Source: Oceanobacillus rekensis
Lineage (GTDB): Bacteria; Bacillota; Bacilli; Bacillales; Amphibacillaceae
Direction of reading: 5' to 3'
DNA length: 64,000 bases
NCBI RefSeq assembly: GCF_002153375.1
Contig: NZ_MTBQ01000001.1
Location: 186,001-250,000 of the forward strand
The notes under the pieces were generated by a model. That model had not been told where the DNA came from, searched no databases, and saw only the letters and a program-made list of their open reading frames with translations. This document shows, one piece after another, positions 37,450-46,377 of the stretch. The stretch's first letter is position 1, and each line of letters begins with the position of its first letter. The translations under genes were made by a program, and so were the position numbers.

Positions 37450-37950
37450 TTACTTTTTCTTTACTCGGAATAATGGTTGGCCATATTCTACAAGCTCACC
37501 ATTTTCTACCATGATTTCTACGATTTCACCAGATGTTTCTGCTTCTATTTCATTAAATAACTTCATTGCTTCTACAATACATACTACCGTATCTGCTTCA
37601 ACAGAACTCCCTACAAAAACAAATGGACCTTTTTCAGGGGAGGATGCAGTATAGAATGTACCTACCATCGGGGAAACTATTTCAAAATCATAGTTAACAC
37701 TGCTGGTTTTCTCTTCATTATTTAATTTTGCATCTGATTGAGTCTTTTCAGGGTGTGTTTGTACTGGTTTTTTTTCTTCTTGTTTAACCAGTTGTTCAAC
37801 CTCTATTTCTGTAGTTGCTTTTTGGAACTTTCCCTGATTGCCGCCCTTTTTCAGTGAAACACTTGTACCATTTGTTTCGTACGTAAACTCAGATATACTT
37901 GATTGATCAATAAGTTTAATGATTTCTCTAATTTCCTGAACTTTTAACAT
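37450..37950 (-). CDS. accB: Biotin carboxyl carrier protein
   Basis: 166-residue BCCP. A helical N-terminal part ([18 protein letters not shown]) is joined by a Lys/Glu/Gln-rich linker to the biotinyl domain. The biotinylated lysine is about residue 130 in [12 protein letters not shown]. Start set at ATG 37950 after AGAGGGGTG; a GTG three codons earlier lies in the ribosome site. First gene of accB-accC-yqhY. Confidence 0.95.
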   Translation of the reverse strand: MLKVQEIREIIKLIDQSSISEFTYETNGTSVSLKKGGNQGKFQKATTEIEVEQLVKQEEKKPVQTHPEKTQSDAKLNNEEKTSSVNYDFEIVSPMVGTFYTASSPEKGPFVFVGSSVEADTVVCIVEAMKLFNEIEAETSGEIVEIMVENGELVEYGQPLFRVKKK

Positions 37951-38231
37951 TTCCGGCACCCCTCTTGAATTTAAAAATTTTATATGAATATAACTTTCTT
38001 ATTGAAATTATTATTAGGTACTAATAACTCCTCTTAATATATTACGATAAAACAATATAGCACTTCAAGTCTGCTTATTCATATTTGTCTTCTAAGTATT
38101 AATTTCAAGTCAATTATATCAGTATTACTGCAGGATTGCGAATAGTAACGAAGGGACGAATAAACCCAGACGTAGCTACGTCTGGGTTTATTCGTATATT
38201 ATAGAGACCTTTTTATATTAAACTGCTACTG
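37951..38231. other. Intergenic region upstream of accB
   Basis: 280 bp, AT-rich. It holds the terminator palindrome at 38157-38194 that ends the spoIIIA operon, and about 200 bp that should contain the accB promoter. I see no gene and no clear FapR-type palindrome. Confidence 0.5.
38157..38194 (-). terminator. Terminator of the spoIIIA operon (perfect palindrome)
   Basis: Two fully complementary 19-base arms (CGAATAAACCCAGACGTAG and CTACGTCTGGGTTTATTCG) with no unpaired spacer. The transcript can form a stem closed by a few bases of GTAGCTAC. It lies 37 bases after the spoIIIAH stop. Confidence 0.8.
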
Positions 38232-38783
38232 TCACTTACCAGTTGGCTGATAGTTTACTTCCGCGGTAATTTCTCCAAATTCATCTCGAACCATTTGCAT
38301 AATATTCGCTACTTCTGTATTGGAAAGTTGATCTGCTTTTACATGGACATGAACTTTTTCGCCATCCGATCTGACCAGCACATCTTGGTATTCTGTTGCC
38401 CCAATGATCTGTTCTTCAAGAATAGATTCTTTTGTTGATAGTTCATCCAATAAATCAATATCTTCTATAGCTTGTTCCTTTTCCCCTGTGTCTGTGGAGG
38501 CTGAAGCTACAATATCTGTTAACCGATCTTTTTTCATGCTTCTATCATCTTGTATCTCCATTCTTATCGTTGTAAATAATTCATCCTTTCCCAGGTTTGA
38601 AATATCATTTACTTCGGCATCAGTTGATTCCTGTTCACCTGTAGTAGTAGTTTCTTCTGTATCTACTTGTCCATCGTCAATGAACGCCAGATCTTCACTG
38701 TTTGGCGAAATGATATAATAAACACTTAGAACTATCATCAGACTCAACATTGTCAATAGCCACACGGTTTGTTTTTTTAACAT
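38232..38783 (-). CDS. spoIIIAH: Stage III sporulation protein AH
   Basis: 183-residue mother-cell protein. One N-terminal transmembrane span (TVWLLTMLSLMIVLSVYYII) is followed by an acidic linker and a C-terminal YscJ/FliF-like domain (DVLVRSDGEKVHVHVKAD, then NIMQMVRDEFG). Its extracellular part binds forespore SpoIIQ to form the feeding-tube channel between mother cell and forespore. Last gene of the spoIIIA operon. Confidence 0.95.
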   Translation of the reverse strand: MLKKQTVWLLTMLSLMIVLSVYYIISPNSEDLAFIDDGQVDTEETTTTGEQESTDAEVNDISNLGKDELFTTIRMEIQDDRSMKKDRLTDIVASASTDTGEKEQAIEDIDLLDELSTKESILEEQIIGATEYQDVLVRSDGEKVHVHVKADQLSNTEVANIMQMVRDEFGEITAEVNYQPTGK

Positions 38784-38795
38784 TTTTATTCCTCC

Positions 38796-39425
38796 TTAAT
38801 TTTTTGGCATTACAGAAATTTTATGTGTTGGAGCATCAAGAACTCGTGAAACAGCTTCAATTACCTGATTTTTAAGTGCGGGATGATCCACCCCATTTGC
38901 AACGACAAATACTCCTCTAATTTCTGGTTGTTTGGTTTGAACCAATAGCGGAACTTCCTGGTCTCCTTTTCGGACAAGGACTACTTGATTTTCTTCGGTA
39001 TGATCTTCAATTTTCCTTGTTCCCCCATTTGTATCATTTTCGTCTGTAGTTTGCTTGCCCTTGATTAGGTTTTTTTCATAAACTTTTGCACTTGTTGCAT
39101 CAAGATTTACCATTACCTCCGTTTCGGATACCCCTTGTATTTTATTAAGCATCTGTGAAAGTTCTTGCCCCAAGCTGTTTTCCAGCTCATTTATATCAGA
39201 AGCAGATGGTTCTGCTGAATTGTTGTCAGCCGGTAATGACTGTTGAACTTCATTTTGAGACTGCATGATTTTGTCTGGTTCCTCTTCTGATGAAAAGATA
39301 TTGCTGATAATGATGAGAAAAACTCCAGTCAGTCCCAGTATAAGTAGATATCCAAACTTTTTTGATGGTGGCTTTTCACCATCCTCTTTTTTTGGTCGAA
39401 AGAAATAATCTAATTTTTTCTTCAA
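38796..39425 (-). CDS. spoIIIAG: Stage III sporulation protein AG
   Basis: 209-residue channel protein. It has a single span (FGYLLILGLTGVFLIIISNI), a linker, and a ring-forming domain (LSQMLNKIQGVSETEVMVNL, then GVFVVANGVDHP). The start is a TTG at 39425 (MKKKLDYFFRPK) after GGGAGGGG, overlapping the spoIIIAF stop by 4 bases; the ATG at 39443 lies within the ribosome site. SpoIIIAG forms the large ring of the feeding-tube complex. Confidence 0.93.
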   Translation of the reverse strand: MKKKLDYFFRPKKEDGEKPPSKKFGYLLILGLTGVFLIIISNIFSSEEEPDKIMQSQNEVQQSLPADNNSAEPSASDINELENSLGQELSQMLNKIQGVSETEVMVNLDATSAKVYEKNLIKGKQTTDENDTNGGTRKIEDHTEENQVVLVRKGDQEVPLLVQTKQPEIRGVFVVANGVDHPALKNQVIEAVSRVLDAPTHKISVMPKN

Positions 39426-40039
39426 GACGCCCCTCCCTCCCAATAAATAGATACTTTCTTATCTGTCAGCTCCCATACTTCCATTAATAAAGTTTCAATT
39501 TCTGAGACATCCTCCACTGGATTCTCTTGATGACGCTTTGAGTTAATGACTACATCTTCAACCTTATTCACCGCTCCTTCCCCGTTTTGTGCTTCATCTA
39601 TATAAACAATGACTTCTGTTAGCTCCTCGAATGAAATATTCTCAGTATCATTAAAGATAAAATCCATCGTTGTTATCTCGACCTGATATTCTTCCTTCAA
39701 GGGATCCCCTGCTAGAGCTTTCAGTTGGACAGCCATTTGTTCTAAAATATATGCATGTTGACCGCTCTGTATTTCTTTTTTTTGAAATTCAATCTGATTT
39801 TCTAATTCTTCATCCGATTTTAATTCCTGTTGCAACTCGTTAATCGACGTTTCAATTGACTTTTCAATATCTGTATTAAATACATGGAAAATGGGTTCTA
39901 AAAGAATTAAAATCAAAATCAGCCCTACAACTAATTTGACATATTTCTTCATGGTGTCTGCAGGTACTAGCAAGTCAACGATGGAAGCAATAATAATAAA
40001 TAATATAATTTGTGTTACCCATTGGATAATGATTTCCAC
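39422..40039 (-). CDS. spoIIIAF: Stage III sporulation protein AF
   Basis: 205-residue protein with two N-terminal spans (IIQWVTQIILFIIIASIVDL and YVKLVVGLILILILLEPIF) and a soluble acidic alpha/beta domain (VEITTMDFIFNDTENISFEE). Part of the secretion-like SpoIIIA complex in the mother-cell membrane. Confidence 0.94.
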   Translation of the reverse strand: MEIIIQWVTQIILFIIIASIVDLLVPADTMKKYVKLVVGLILILILLEPIFHVFNTDIEKSIETSINELQQELKSDEELENQIEFQKKEIQSGQHAYILEQMAVQLKALAGDPLKEEYQVEITTMDFIFNDTENISFEELTEVIVYIDEAQNGEGAVNKVEDVVINSKRHQENPVEDVSEIETLLMEVWELTDKKVSIYWEGGAS

Positions 40040-40050
40040 TCGAACTCACC

Positions 40051-41232
40051 CTATTTCAGCAGGATTGTTATATTACTGGCGGCAATAATAATGACAATGG
40101 CCAATAAGAACATTAATGAAACAACGAGCAGACAAGCAAGTACATACAAAATGTAAGTACTTATTGTGTTCAATGTTGAAATAACAGGTCCGCCACCGAT
40201 TGGCTGCAGAATAGCAGCAGCCAGCTTATAAATGAAGGCAATTGCAGCAATTTTTATGGCTGGAAAAATAACGATTAACAAAATAATAAATAATCCTGCC
40301 ATACCAACAGCATTTTTAAGAATCAAGGAAGCACTTAGAATTGTATCTGCAGCATCTGTGAACGTCCTCCCAACTACAGGTATAAAGTTACCCGTAATAA
40401 ATTTTGCTGTTTTCATTGCAATACCATCTTGAACAGCTGCTGCCGCACCCTGGACGGAAATTACACCGAGAAAAATAGTCAAAAAAATGCCAAGCGTTCC
40501 TAATCCTATCGACTTAAACATATTTGCCAGATGGGTAACTTTATAATTATCATTGATACTGCTGACAATCAGAAGTAAGGCAGATAAAAATAATAAAGGT
40601 AAAATAAAAGACGAGACAAGAATCCCACTGAAATTGATCAGAAAGATAATAATTGGGTGAAAAAATGAAACAGAAACCACATTACCAAAAGTCGCCATCA
40701 TACCGAGAACAAGCGGAAGCAGTGCAATCATAAATCCTTTCATTGCATTTATCGCATCCTGTGTATAAGAAACCGCCAAATAAAAGCTATTAAGTGCGAG
40801 AAATATTAGTACAAGATAGATAACAAAATAGGCAATTTTACTCACTGCATTATGTTCAAATGCAGTGTGCATCGTTTGAAGAACAACTGAAAATAAAGTC
40901 AGCATCAATAGTGAACCAAGAAGCTTGCCATTTAAGATAAGTTCATGAAACAAATATTCCAAAAATGCAATCGCTGTATTTTTTATAGAAAAAGACTCTT
41001 GGTTTTTTACATATTCATATATACTTGATTTTTCTAAATCAGGTAGAAATCCTCCGTAATCTGTGACAAGCTGATCCCAATATGCTTGTACACCATCAAG
41101 TGATATTTCCTGGAGGATGGCATCTTCAATATCTTGTTCATCGTTGGCAGTAGAGGCAAAGATGATAGGTTGTCCACTTATAATAAATATAATCGTAAGA
41201 AAAAATATGATAGCATGCTTAGTTGATCTCAT
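40051..41232 (-). CDS. spoIIIAE: Stage III sporulation protein AE
   Basis: 393-residue polytopic protein. A signal-like N-terminus (AIIFFLTIIFIISGQPIIFA) is followed by a soluble stretch and about seven to eight membrane spans in the C-terminal 280 residues, including FLTIFLGVISVQGAAAAVQDG and a GRTFTDAADTILSAS loop broken by glycine. It is a member of the SpoIIIA channel with transporter-like topology. Confidence 0.95.
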   Translation of the reverse strand: MRSTKHAIIFFLTIIFIISGQPIIFASTANDEQDIEDAILQEISLDGVQAYWDQLVTDYGGFLPDLEKSSIYEYVKNQESFSIKNTAIAFLEYLFHELILNGKLLGSLLMLTLFSVVLQTMHTAFEHNAVSKIAYFVIYLVLIFLALNSFYLAVSYTQDAINAMKGFMIALLPLVLGMMATFGNVVSVSFFHPIIIFLINFSGILVSSFILPLLFLSALLLIVSSINDNYKVTHLANMFKSIGLGTLGIFLTIFLGVISVQGAAAAVQDGIAMKTAKFITGNFIPVVGRTFTDAADTILSASLILKNAVGMAGLFIILLIVIFPAIKIAAIAFIYKLAAAILQPIGGGPVISTLNTISTYILYVLACLLVVSLMFLLAIVIIIAASNITILLK

Positions 41233-41274
41233 TCACCCCGCTTACTCCCTTCAGACTTGATTGCTTCTGACTCT

Positions 41275-41667
41275 CTATACAGATGGTAAGAAACTTATGA
41301 TAGCTTCTATCACAGAAGTAATGATTGGAACGGCCAACAAGAGTATAAAAATTTTCCCCGCAAGCTCAATATACTTGGCAACAGAACTAAGTCCAGCATC
41401 CTTTGTTAGGTTTGCACCTAATTCCGCAATATATGAAATTCCAATGATTTTAAGAATTGTTTCCATATAGAGTCCTTTAATATTCGCCTTTTGACCCAGT
41501 GTCTGTATCATTTCAAAAATAATACTTATTTGATTGATGATGGCAAGAAATATAATAATCCCAGTAACTAGAATCAGGGTAAAGGCAAATGACTTGTTAA
41601 TTTCTTTTAAAATAATATATAAAATACTTGCTAGTACACCTAATATAGCAATCTGCAGGATATCCAT
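41275..41667 (-). CDS. spoIIIAD: Stage III sporulation protein AD
   Basis: 130-residue membrane protein with about four spans; ILKIIGISYIAELGANLTKD and AGKIFILLLAVPIITSVIEA are the conserved family segments. It is related to SpoIIIAC and located between AC and AE with short gaps. Confidence 0.95.
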   Translation of the reverse strand: MDILQIAILGVLASILYIILKEINKSFAFTLILVTGIIIFLAIINQISIIFEMIQTLGQKANIKGLYMETILKIIGISYIAELGANLTKDAGLSSVAKYIELAGKIFILLLAVPIITSVIEAIISFLPSV

Positions 41668-41679
41668 ATACGTTAGCTC

Positions 41680-41880
41680 CTAGAACAGAAATACTGATTT
41701 AATCTGCTGAAAAAGATCTGAAAGTCCATTTACTACGATGACAAGCACAATAACAAAACCAATTAATGTAGCAAATTGAGCAATTTCCTCCTTTCCCATT
41801 TGCTTCAGGATCGTATGAATCAATGCTACTATTATTCCTATTCCAGCAATCTGGAAAAGAACGGATGCATCGGTAAACAT
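41680..41880 (-). CDS. spoIIIAC: Stage III sporulation protein AC
   Basis: 66-residue protein with two spans: ILFQ-type start VLFQIAGIGIIVALIHTILK, then ATLIGFVIVLVIVVNGLSDL. The spacer KQMGKEEIAQ is conserved. Part of the SpoIIIA membrane complex. Confidence 0.95.
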   Translation of the reverse strand: MFTDASVLFQIAGIGIIVALIHTILKQMGKEEIAQFATLIGFVIVLVIVVNGLSDLFQQIKSVFLF

Positions 41881-41947
41881 GAATATGCTCCTTTCACTTG
41901 CCCATTTCCATTGCTATACTCTAATAATTTAACTTGTTTTAAAAAAC

Positions 41948-42460
41948 TTAGATAAGAAGCAATACAATAAATATCCCACTTAATACACCTAGGCTTTTTG
42001 CCACTTTTCCATATTTTTGATAATTATCCAACGCCTCTTCCAGCTCTCTGTCCAAGTGTACGTTCGTCAGTTGGATATGCTTTTGCTGTTGATAAATATC
42101 ATGTTGTCCCAATGTTCTGCCAAATTGCATCAAAATTTCCTTTTCACTATCGTTCATGTTGGAATCCTTCACCAATTCATCCACCTTCCGTTCCCAAAGG
42201 CTGAAAAAATCAAATTGCTCTTCTTGCATCTCCATGCCTAATGCGGAAAAAAAGGACTTGATTGGATTCGGTATTTTTTTGGACACGGAAACAAATGCAT
42301 CTGATAGGGGTGCTTGACTGTAAACAATTTCAGCTTCCAAGATGAGGAGTGCACTTTTCAATTGCCGAATTTGTTTAGGACGTTTTGTCAGACGATTACT
42401 CCAGTCAAAGCCGATCATGGTGGCTGTGCTTATTAAAAGTAGTGCTCCAATCCACTTCAT
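41948..42460 (-). CDS. spoIIIAB: Stage III sporulation protein AB
   Basis: 170-residue GspF-like protein. It has an N-terminal span (WIGALLLISTATMIGFDWSN), a helical cytoplasmic core (PKQIRQLKSALLILEAEI) and a C-terminal span (LGVLSGIFIVLLLI). The ATG at 42460 follows GGGGTG. The spoIIIAA frame runs on for 56 bases into this gene, longer than the usual short overlap. Confidence 0.94.
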   Translation of the reverse strand: MKWIGALLLISTATMIGFDWSNRLTKRPKQIRQLKSALLILEAEIVYSQAPLSDAFVSVSKKIPNPIKSFFSALGMEMQEEQFDFFSLWERKVDELVKDSNMNDSEKEILMQFGRTLGQHDIYQQQKHIQLTNVHLDRELEEALDNYQKYGKVAKSLGVLSGIFIVLLLI

Positions 42461-43382
42461 CTGTCACACACCCCATTTTCTGTAACAGTTGATTTTCATT
42501 TTGATCAAAAATCTTCCCAACTTGACCAGGCTTTCCTTGTTTGTCAAGGACGATAAAACGATCGAATATTTGTTGTTCAAAGACTGGTTTTAGTGATGGA
42601 CGTTTTTTCAACTCCATCATATCCCGACCGTGAATGGTACATATCACCGTGACACCTGTATTAACAGCTTCCATCAATGCACTAATGTCTTCCCGACTAC
42701 CAATCTCATCCACCACCATAACTTCTGGTGACATAGACCTAATTAGCATCATCATACCTTCTGCTTTTGGACAAGCATCTAATACGTCAGTGCGTATTCC
42801 TAGATTATGTTGGGGAACGCCTTTTAATGATGCTCCAATCTCTGACCGTTCATCAACTACACCAACTTTTTTTGCGGCTATATTTCTTGTTCCACTAGCA
42901 ATCAGTCGGGTTAAATCCCTTATCAGAGTCGTTTTCCCTGTTTGCGGAGGGCCTATAATCAGTGTATTCAAGTATTTTTGATGGAACACATGTGGGAGAA
43001 TCAATGATGCAGAGCCAATTTTTTCTTTTGCTATCCGGATATTAAAGAATGTGATATTTTGGATTGCTTTAACTTTACTATCGGAAGTAATCACTTTTCC
43101 CGCAATACCAACTCTATGTCCACCTTCAACCGTTATATAACCCTCTCTTAGTTCGTCTTGCATTCGATATAAAGAAAACTCACTAAGTTGGTTGATTAAA
43201 TACATTCCTTCATCATTCTTTGGTATAATCGTTTGCAGCCATTCCACCTTATCATCAAATATTAATTCCACTGGGTGGTATAACCGAATACGAATCTCTT
43301 GTAAAAATTGCCATCTGTCACCGATTTTTAATCGTATGGCCTGTCTCATTTCGCTCGGAAACAAACGCATAATCTCGTTCAT
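42405..43382 (-). CDS. spoIIIAA: Stage III sporulation protein AA (secretion-type ATPase)
   Basis: 325-residue ATPase. Walker A is IIGPPQTGKTTLIRDL and Walker B lies in EVMVVDEIGSREDI, followed by HGRD. It resembles type II/IV secretion ATPases and powers the SpoIIIA-SpoIIQ channel. Its C-terminal tail (TFNKHSHHDRL) is encoded in the 56-base overlap with spoIIIAB and is not obviously conserved. First gene of the operon, behind a sigma-E promoter. Confidence 0.95.
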   Translation of the reverse strand: MNEIMRLFPSEMRQAIRLKIGDRWQFLQEIRIRLYHPVELIFDDKVEWLQTIIPKNDEGMYLINQLSEFSLYRMQDELREGYITVEGGHRVGIAGKVITSDSKVKAIQNITFFNIRIAKEKIGSASLILPHVFHQKYLNTLIIGPPQTGKTTLIRDLTRLIASGTRNIAAKKVGVVDERSEIGASLKGVPQHNLGIRTDVLDACPKAEGMMMLIRSMSPEVMVVDEIGSREDISALMEAVNTGVTVICTIHGRDMMELKKRPSLKPVFEQQIFDRFIVLDKQGKPGQVGKIFDQNENQLLQKMGCVTDEVDWSTTFNKHSHHDRL

Positions 43383-43419
43383 TTGGATACCCTCACTTTT
43401 TTAGTCCAGCTTTATAGTA

Positions 43420-43448
43420 AATGTATGTTGGAAGAGGTAATTTATGAC
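43420..43448 (-). promoter_or_regulatory. Sigma-E promoter of the spoIIIA operon
   Basis: Minus-strand GTCATAA (43442-43448), a 14-base spacer and CATACATT (43420-43427) fit the mother-cell sigma-E pattern, whose -10 is CATACA-T. It ends 37 bases before the spoIIIAA start. Confidence 0.7.
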
Positions 43449-43524
43449 TCATTGAAATGAAGTTCTTTCACTTATATGAGTGGATATGGGGTATTTATCT
43501 TTAAAGGCTGTTCTCGATAGTTGT

Positions 43525-43965
43525 TATCTGTTTCGAAGTTGAGACAAAGTGCGAACTAACCGTTGGCTGTTTTCCAAAGAATTGTTCTTTTATCCGGGAT
43601 CGCTCCGGGCGGATGCGGACCTTAGGGCACGGCCTCAGCCCCGAAGAGAAAACCACTCTTCGGGGCTGAGGACACGTGCTGTTCCCGCAGGAGTCACCGC
43701 CCTCCGCTCACCCGGACTGGTGAGGCTATAGGATACTATTTTAGCTATTTAGCTAGTGCAGGTAATTGTCAGCAATCTTCTTACCAGCTCTGGGAAATAT
43801 ACGGAGACTCCTACGGGAAGAGAGGCATAGGTGAGACCCTGAAATGTGACAGCATGAAGGGGCTCACCAGCCGCCTTAGGATGCGCGAAGTATATTTTCC
43901 AGAGCGGTCGCCGAAGTTGCTTATCTTAGTTCGCACTTTATAGAAATTGCGAAGGGAAGAGCGCA
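43525..43965. repeat. Repeat family A, copy 2 (with inserted hairpin)
   Basis: Matches 30540-30840 through most of 43680-43940. The left end (TTGAGACAAAGTGCGAACTAA) is the reverse complement of the right ends of both copies (TTAGTTCGCACT...), giving terminal inverted repeats of about 20 bp. The internal inverted pair is CCCGCAGGAGTC (43684-43695) / GACTCCTACGGG (43806-43817). It is larger than copy 1 because of an extra GC-rich block at about 43590-43680. It fills the efp-spoIIIAA gap where B. subtilis has yqhV. Confidence 0.8.
43633..43671. repeat. Strong 16-bp hairpin inside repeat A2
   Basis: Arms CCTCAGCCCCGAAGAG and CTCTTCGGGGCTGAGG are perfectly complementary with a 7-base loop. It is absent from copy 1. 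GC content is far above the local average. Confidence 0.85.
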
Positions 43966-44066
43966 ACAAATCTTTTCGATTGTCGAGTAGTGCGGAGTCC
44001 CAAATCTTATCGGCGGGGCGAGTAACTGTAGTCTCAAAGTCAGCAAAAATGTTTTTAATCAAAAAG

Positions 44067-44090
44067 AGCAGCCCTACGATTAGGACTGCT
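44067..44090 (-). terminator. Terminator downstream of efp
   Basis: Stem AGCAGTCCTA / TAGGGCTGCT (one mismatch pair) with an ATCG loop, followed by CTTTTTG on the minus strand, 18 bases past the efp stop. Confidence 0.85.
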
Positions 44091-44107
44091 TCTAGAGAAG
44101 TATTCGA

Positions 44108-44665
44108 TTAGGCTCTGGATACATATTTTCCATCAGATGTATTGATAACTAGTACATCACCCTGATTAATAAAGAATGGTACTTGTACTGTATGGCCTGT
44201 TACGAGGGTTGCCGGTTTTGATCCACCACTAGCAGTATCCCCTTTAATACCAGGTTCCGTTTCCACTACTTCTAATTCAACGTTAGTTGGAAGATCAACA
44301 CCAAGAATCTCACCACCATAGCTGATCACATGGACTTCCATGTTTTCTTTCATAAATTTCAATTGCTCTTCAATCTGGCTTGTTTGAAGTTCGATTTGTT
44401 CGTATGTGTTTGTATCCATAAATGCATGTGCATCACCTGAAGCATACAAATATTGCATTTTATTATTTTCGATATGTGCTTTGCCTACTTTTTCGCCACC
44501 ACGGAAAGTTTTTTCCTGAATGTTACCATTACGCAAATTACGAAGTTTCGAACGAACAAAAGCCGCACCTTTCCCAGGTTTTACATGTTGGAATTCCAGT
44601 ACTTGCCAAATATCGTTATCCACTTCAATGGTCAATCCCGTTTTAAAATCGTTAACTGAGATCAT
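44108..44665 (-). CDS. efp: Translation elongation factor P
   Basis: 185-residue EF-P with three beta-barrel domains. The modifiable lysine is residue 32 in [30 protein letters not shown] lies in domain III. It relieves ribosome stalling at polyproline. The ATG at 44665 follows GGGAGG. It follows the M24 peptidase gene by 24 bp, the conserved yqhT-efp pair. Confidence 0.98.
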   Translation of the reverse strand: MISVNDFKTGLTIEVDNDIWQVLEFQHVKPGKGAAFVRSKLRNLRNGNIQEKTFRGGEKVGKAHIENNKMQYLYASGDAHAFMDTNTYEQIELQTSQIEEQLKFMKENMEVHVISYGGEILGVDLPTNVELEVVETEPGIKGDTASGGSKPATLVTGHTVQVPFFINQGDVLVINTSDGKYVSRA

Positions 44666-44689
44666 GTTAATTCCTCCCTTATCTGAAAA

Positions 44690-45751
44690 TTAAAGTTGTA
44701 TCAATTCTTTTGGAGCAAAGGTTAATCGTTCATTACCGTTATCTGTAATGACAATATCATCTTCAATTCTGCAACCACCCAGACCATTAACATAGATGCC
44801 AGGTTCAACTGTAACGACCATTCCTTTTTCAAGAATCTTATCTGAACGATAGGATAATCCCGGTCCTTCATGTACTTCCAGACCTAATCCATGTCCTGTG
44901 GAATGCCCGAAATTTTCCCCGAAACCTTTTGCCTTAATATAGTCTCTTGTCAGTGCATCTGCTTCTTTACCTGTTAACCCAGGCTTTATTCCGTTCACTC
45001 CAAGAAGATTTGCCTCTAATACTATATCATAAATTTCTCTCAATTCATGCGGAATTTCTCCAACAGCGACTGTTCTTGTAATATCCGAACAGTATCCCTG
45101 ATAAAGTGCACCGAAATCCAATGTTACCAGTTCACCACGTTGAATTTCCTTTTCGGATGCCACACCATGTGGAAATGCGGAGCGGATTCCTGAAGCAACA
45201 ATCGTATCAAAACTGGAAGATGTTGCTCCCTGCCTGCGCATGAAAAATTCCAGTTCATTGGAAACTTCAATTTCTTTTACACCTGGCTTAATGAACGACT
45301 GGATATGAACAAACGCATCATCAGCTATTTTTGCTGCCTTCTTCATAATGCCTAGTTCGTCATTTGTTTTAATTAATCGAATTTCTTCTACGATTCCACT
45401 AACAGGCACCAATTCAACATCGAAACTTATCTTGTAATTTTCATACTGGGAATAGGTCACATAATCTTTTTCAAATCCGAGGCGTTTAATACCCAATTCT
45501 TTAAGTTGATGAGCTATCTCTGCTTCAATCGATTGTTTATGCTCGATAACAGAAAAATTCTTTGCTTGCTCGGCAGCTTGTTCAGTATACCTAAAATCGG
45601 TAATGAATGTAGCATCTTTATCGGAAATTAAAGCTACTCCAGCTGACCCTGTAAAGCCAGTAACATATCTTCTGTTAATTGGACTAGTAATCAGAATTGC
45701 ATCCATTTGATTTAATTCTAACGTGTTTCTTAACTTTTTAAGTTTATCCAT
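44690..45751 (-). CDS. yqhT: M24-family Xaa-Pro aminopeptidase/dipeptidase (YqhT)
   Basis: 353-residue pita-bread metallopeptidase. The N-terminal creatinase-like domain (VTGFTGSAGVALIS, then DFRYTEQA) is followed by the catalytic half. Metal ligands are visible in VTLDFGALYQGYCSDITRT (two Asp), GHSTGHGLGLEVHEGP (His), TVEPGIY (Glu) and RIEDD (Glu). It cleaves Xaa-Pro bonds in peptides. In B. subtilis aroQ (yqhS) lies upstream; that gene is not present here. Confidence 0.93.
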   Translation of the reverse strand: MDKLKKLRNTLELNQMDAILITSPINRRYVTGFTGSAGVALISDKDATFITDFRYTEQAAEQAKNFSVIEHKQSIEAEIAHQLKELGIKRLGFEKDYVTYSQYENYKISFDVELVPVSGIVEEIRLIKTNDELGIMKKAAKIADDAFVHIQSFIKPGVKEIEVSNELEFFMRRQGATSSSFDTIVASGIRSAFPHGVASEKEIQRGELVTLDFGALYQGYCSDITRTVAVGEIPHELREIYDIVLEANLLGVNGIKPGLTGKEADALTRDYIKAKGFGENFGHSTGHGLGLEVHEGPGLSYRSDKILEKGMVVTVEPGIYVNGLGGCRIEDDIVITDNGNERLTFAPKELIQL

Positions 45752-45861
45752 ATCCCCACTTGTCCTCTCCTTACCAATAGTTGCTACTTCTGTTATTTTC
45801 TGTGTTTAAGTGTATCATAAATGAACAAGCTTGAATATTTTATTCATTTAATAGCAATCAA

Positions 45862-46377
45862 TTAGGCTTCTTTTGCCTTTTTCAAATCCCTCATTTTCAT
45901 ATCATGATAATCATAAGATATGGAATAGCCAATAAACGTACCATAAAGTATAAATAAACATAGGGTAGATATGATTGTGTTGTATGTTAAATCAATAAGT
46001 TGTGGTATATTAGTGAAAATGGGTTGCGTAAGATAAAAAATAATTACCCATAAAATCACACCATACAATAAACCCATCCACATGGAGTTAATTTTCCTGA
46101 ATAAGCTATAATAGATCAAAGCTGCGACCATGGATATAACACCAGCCAATAGGATTGCTATAATAACACCAAGCCATCTGTCAGTCCATGATGCATCCAG
46201 CCATGATTTTAAGAGGAACGACTTTGGAGCCACTTCACTGAAGTTAAAATAATACATTAAGCTACCGATGCTACTCCATAAAATCCCTCCAATAAAACCA
46301 GTCACTAATGCCCGTGAAAAAATAGATAACTGTTCTTCAGTCTTACCTTGATTAGATTTTTTCTTTTCTGTCTTCAT
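45862..46377 (-). CDS. yqhR: YqhR-family membrane protein
   Basis: 171-residue protein with four predicted spans: ALVTGFIGGILWSSIGSLMY, WLGVIIAILLAGVISMVAAL, MGLLYGVILWVIIFYLTQPI and TIISTLCLFILYGTFIGYSI. The tails are basic. It matches YqhR by position (between yqhT and yqhP) and topology. Function unknown; some homologues are sporulation-expressed. The ATG at 46377 follows GGAGGTGC. Confidence 0.8.
   Translation of the reverse strand: MKTEKKKSNQGKTEEQLSIFSRALVTGFIGGILWSSIGSLMYYFNFSEVAPKSFLLKSWLDASWTDRWLGVIIAILLAGVISMVAALIYYSLFRKINSMWMGLLYGVILWVIIFYLTQPIFTNIPQLIDLTYNTIISTLCLFILYGTFIGYSISYDYHDMKMRDLKKAKEA

Noticed and set aside
43811..44062. 83-codon minus-strand frame starting MIKNIFADFETTVTRP
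   Set aside because: It lies almost entirely in repeat A2, has no ribosome site or family resemblance, and changes wherever the repeat varies.
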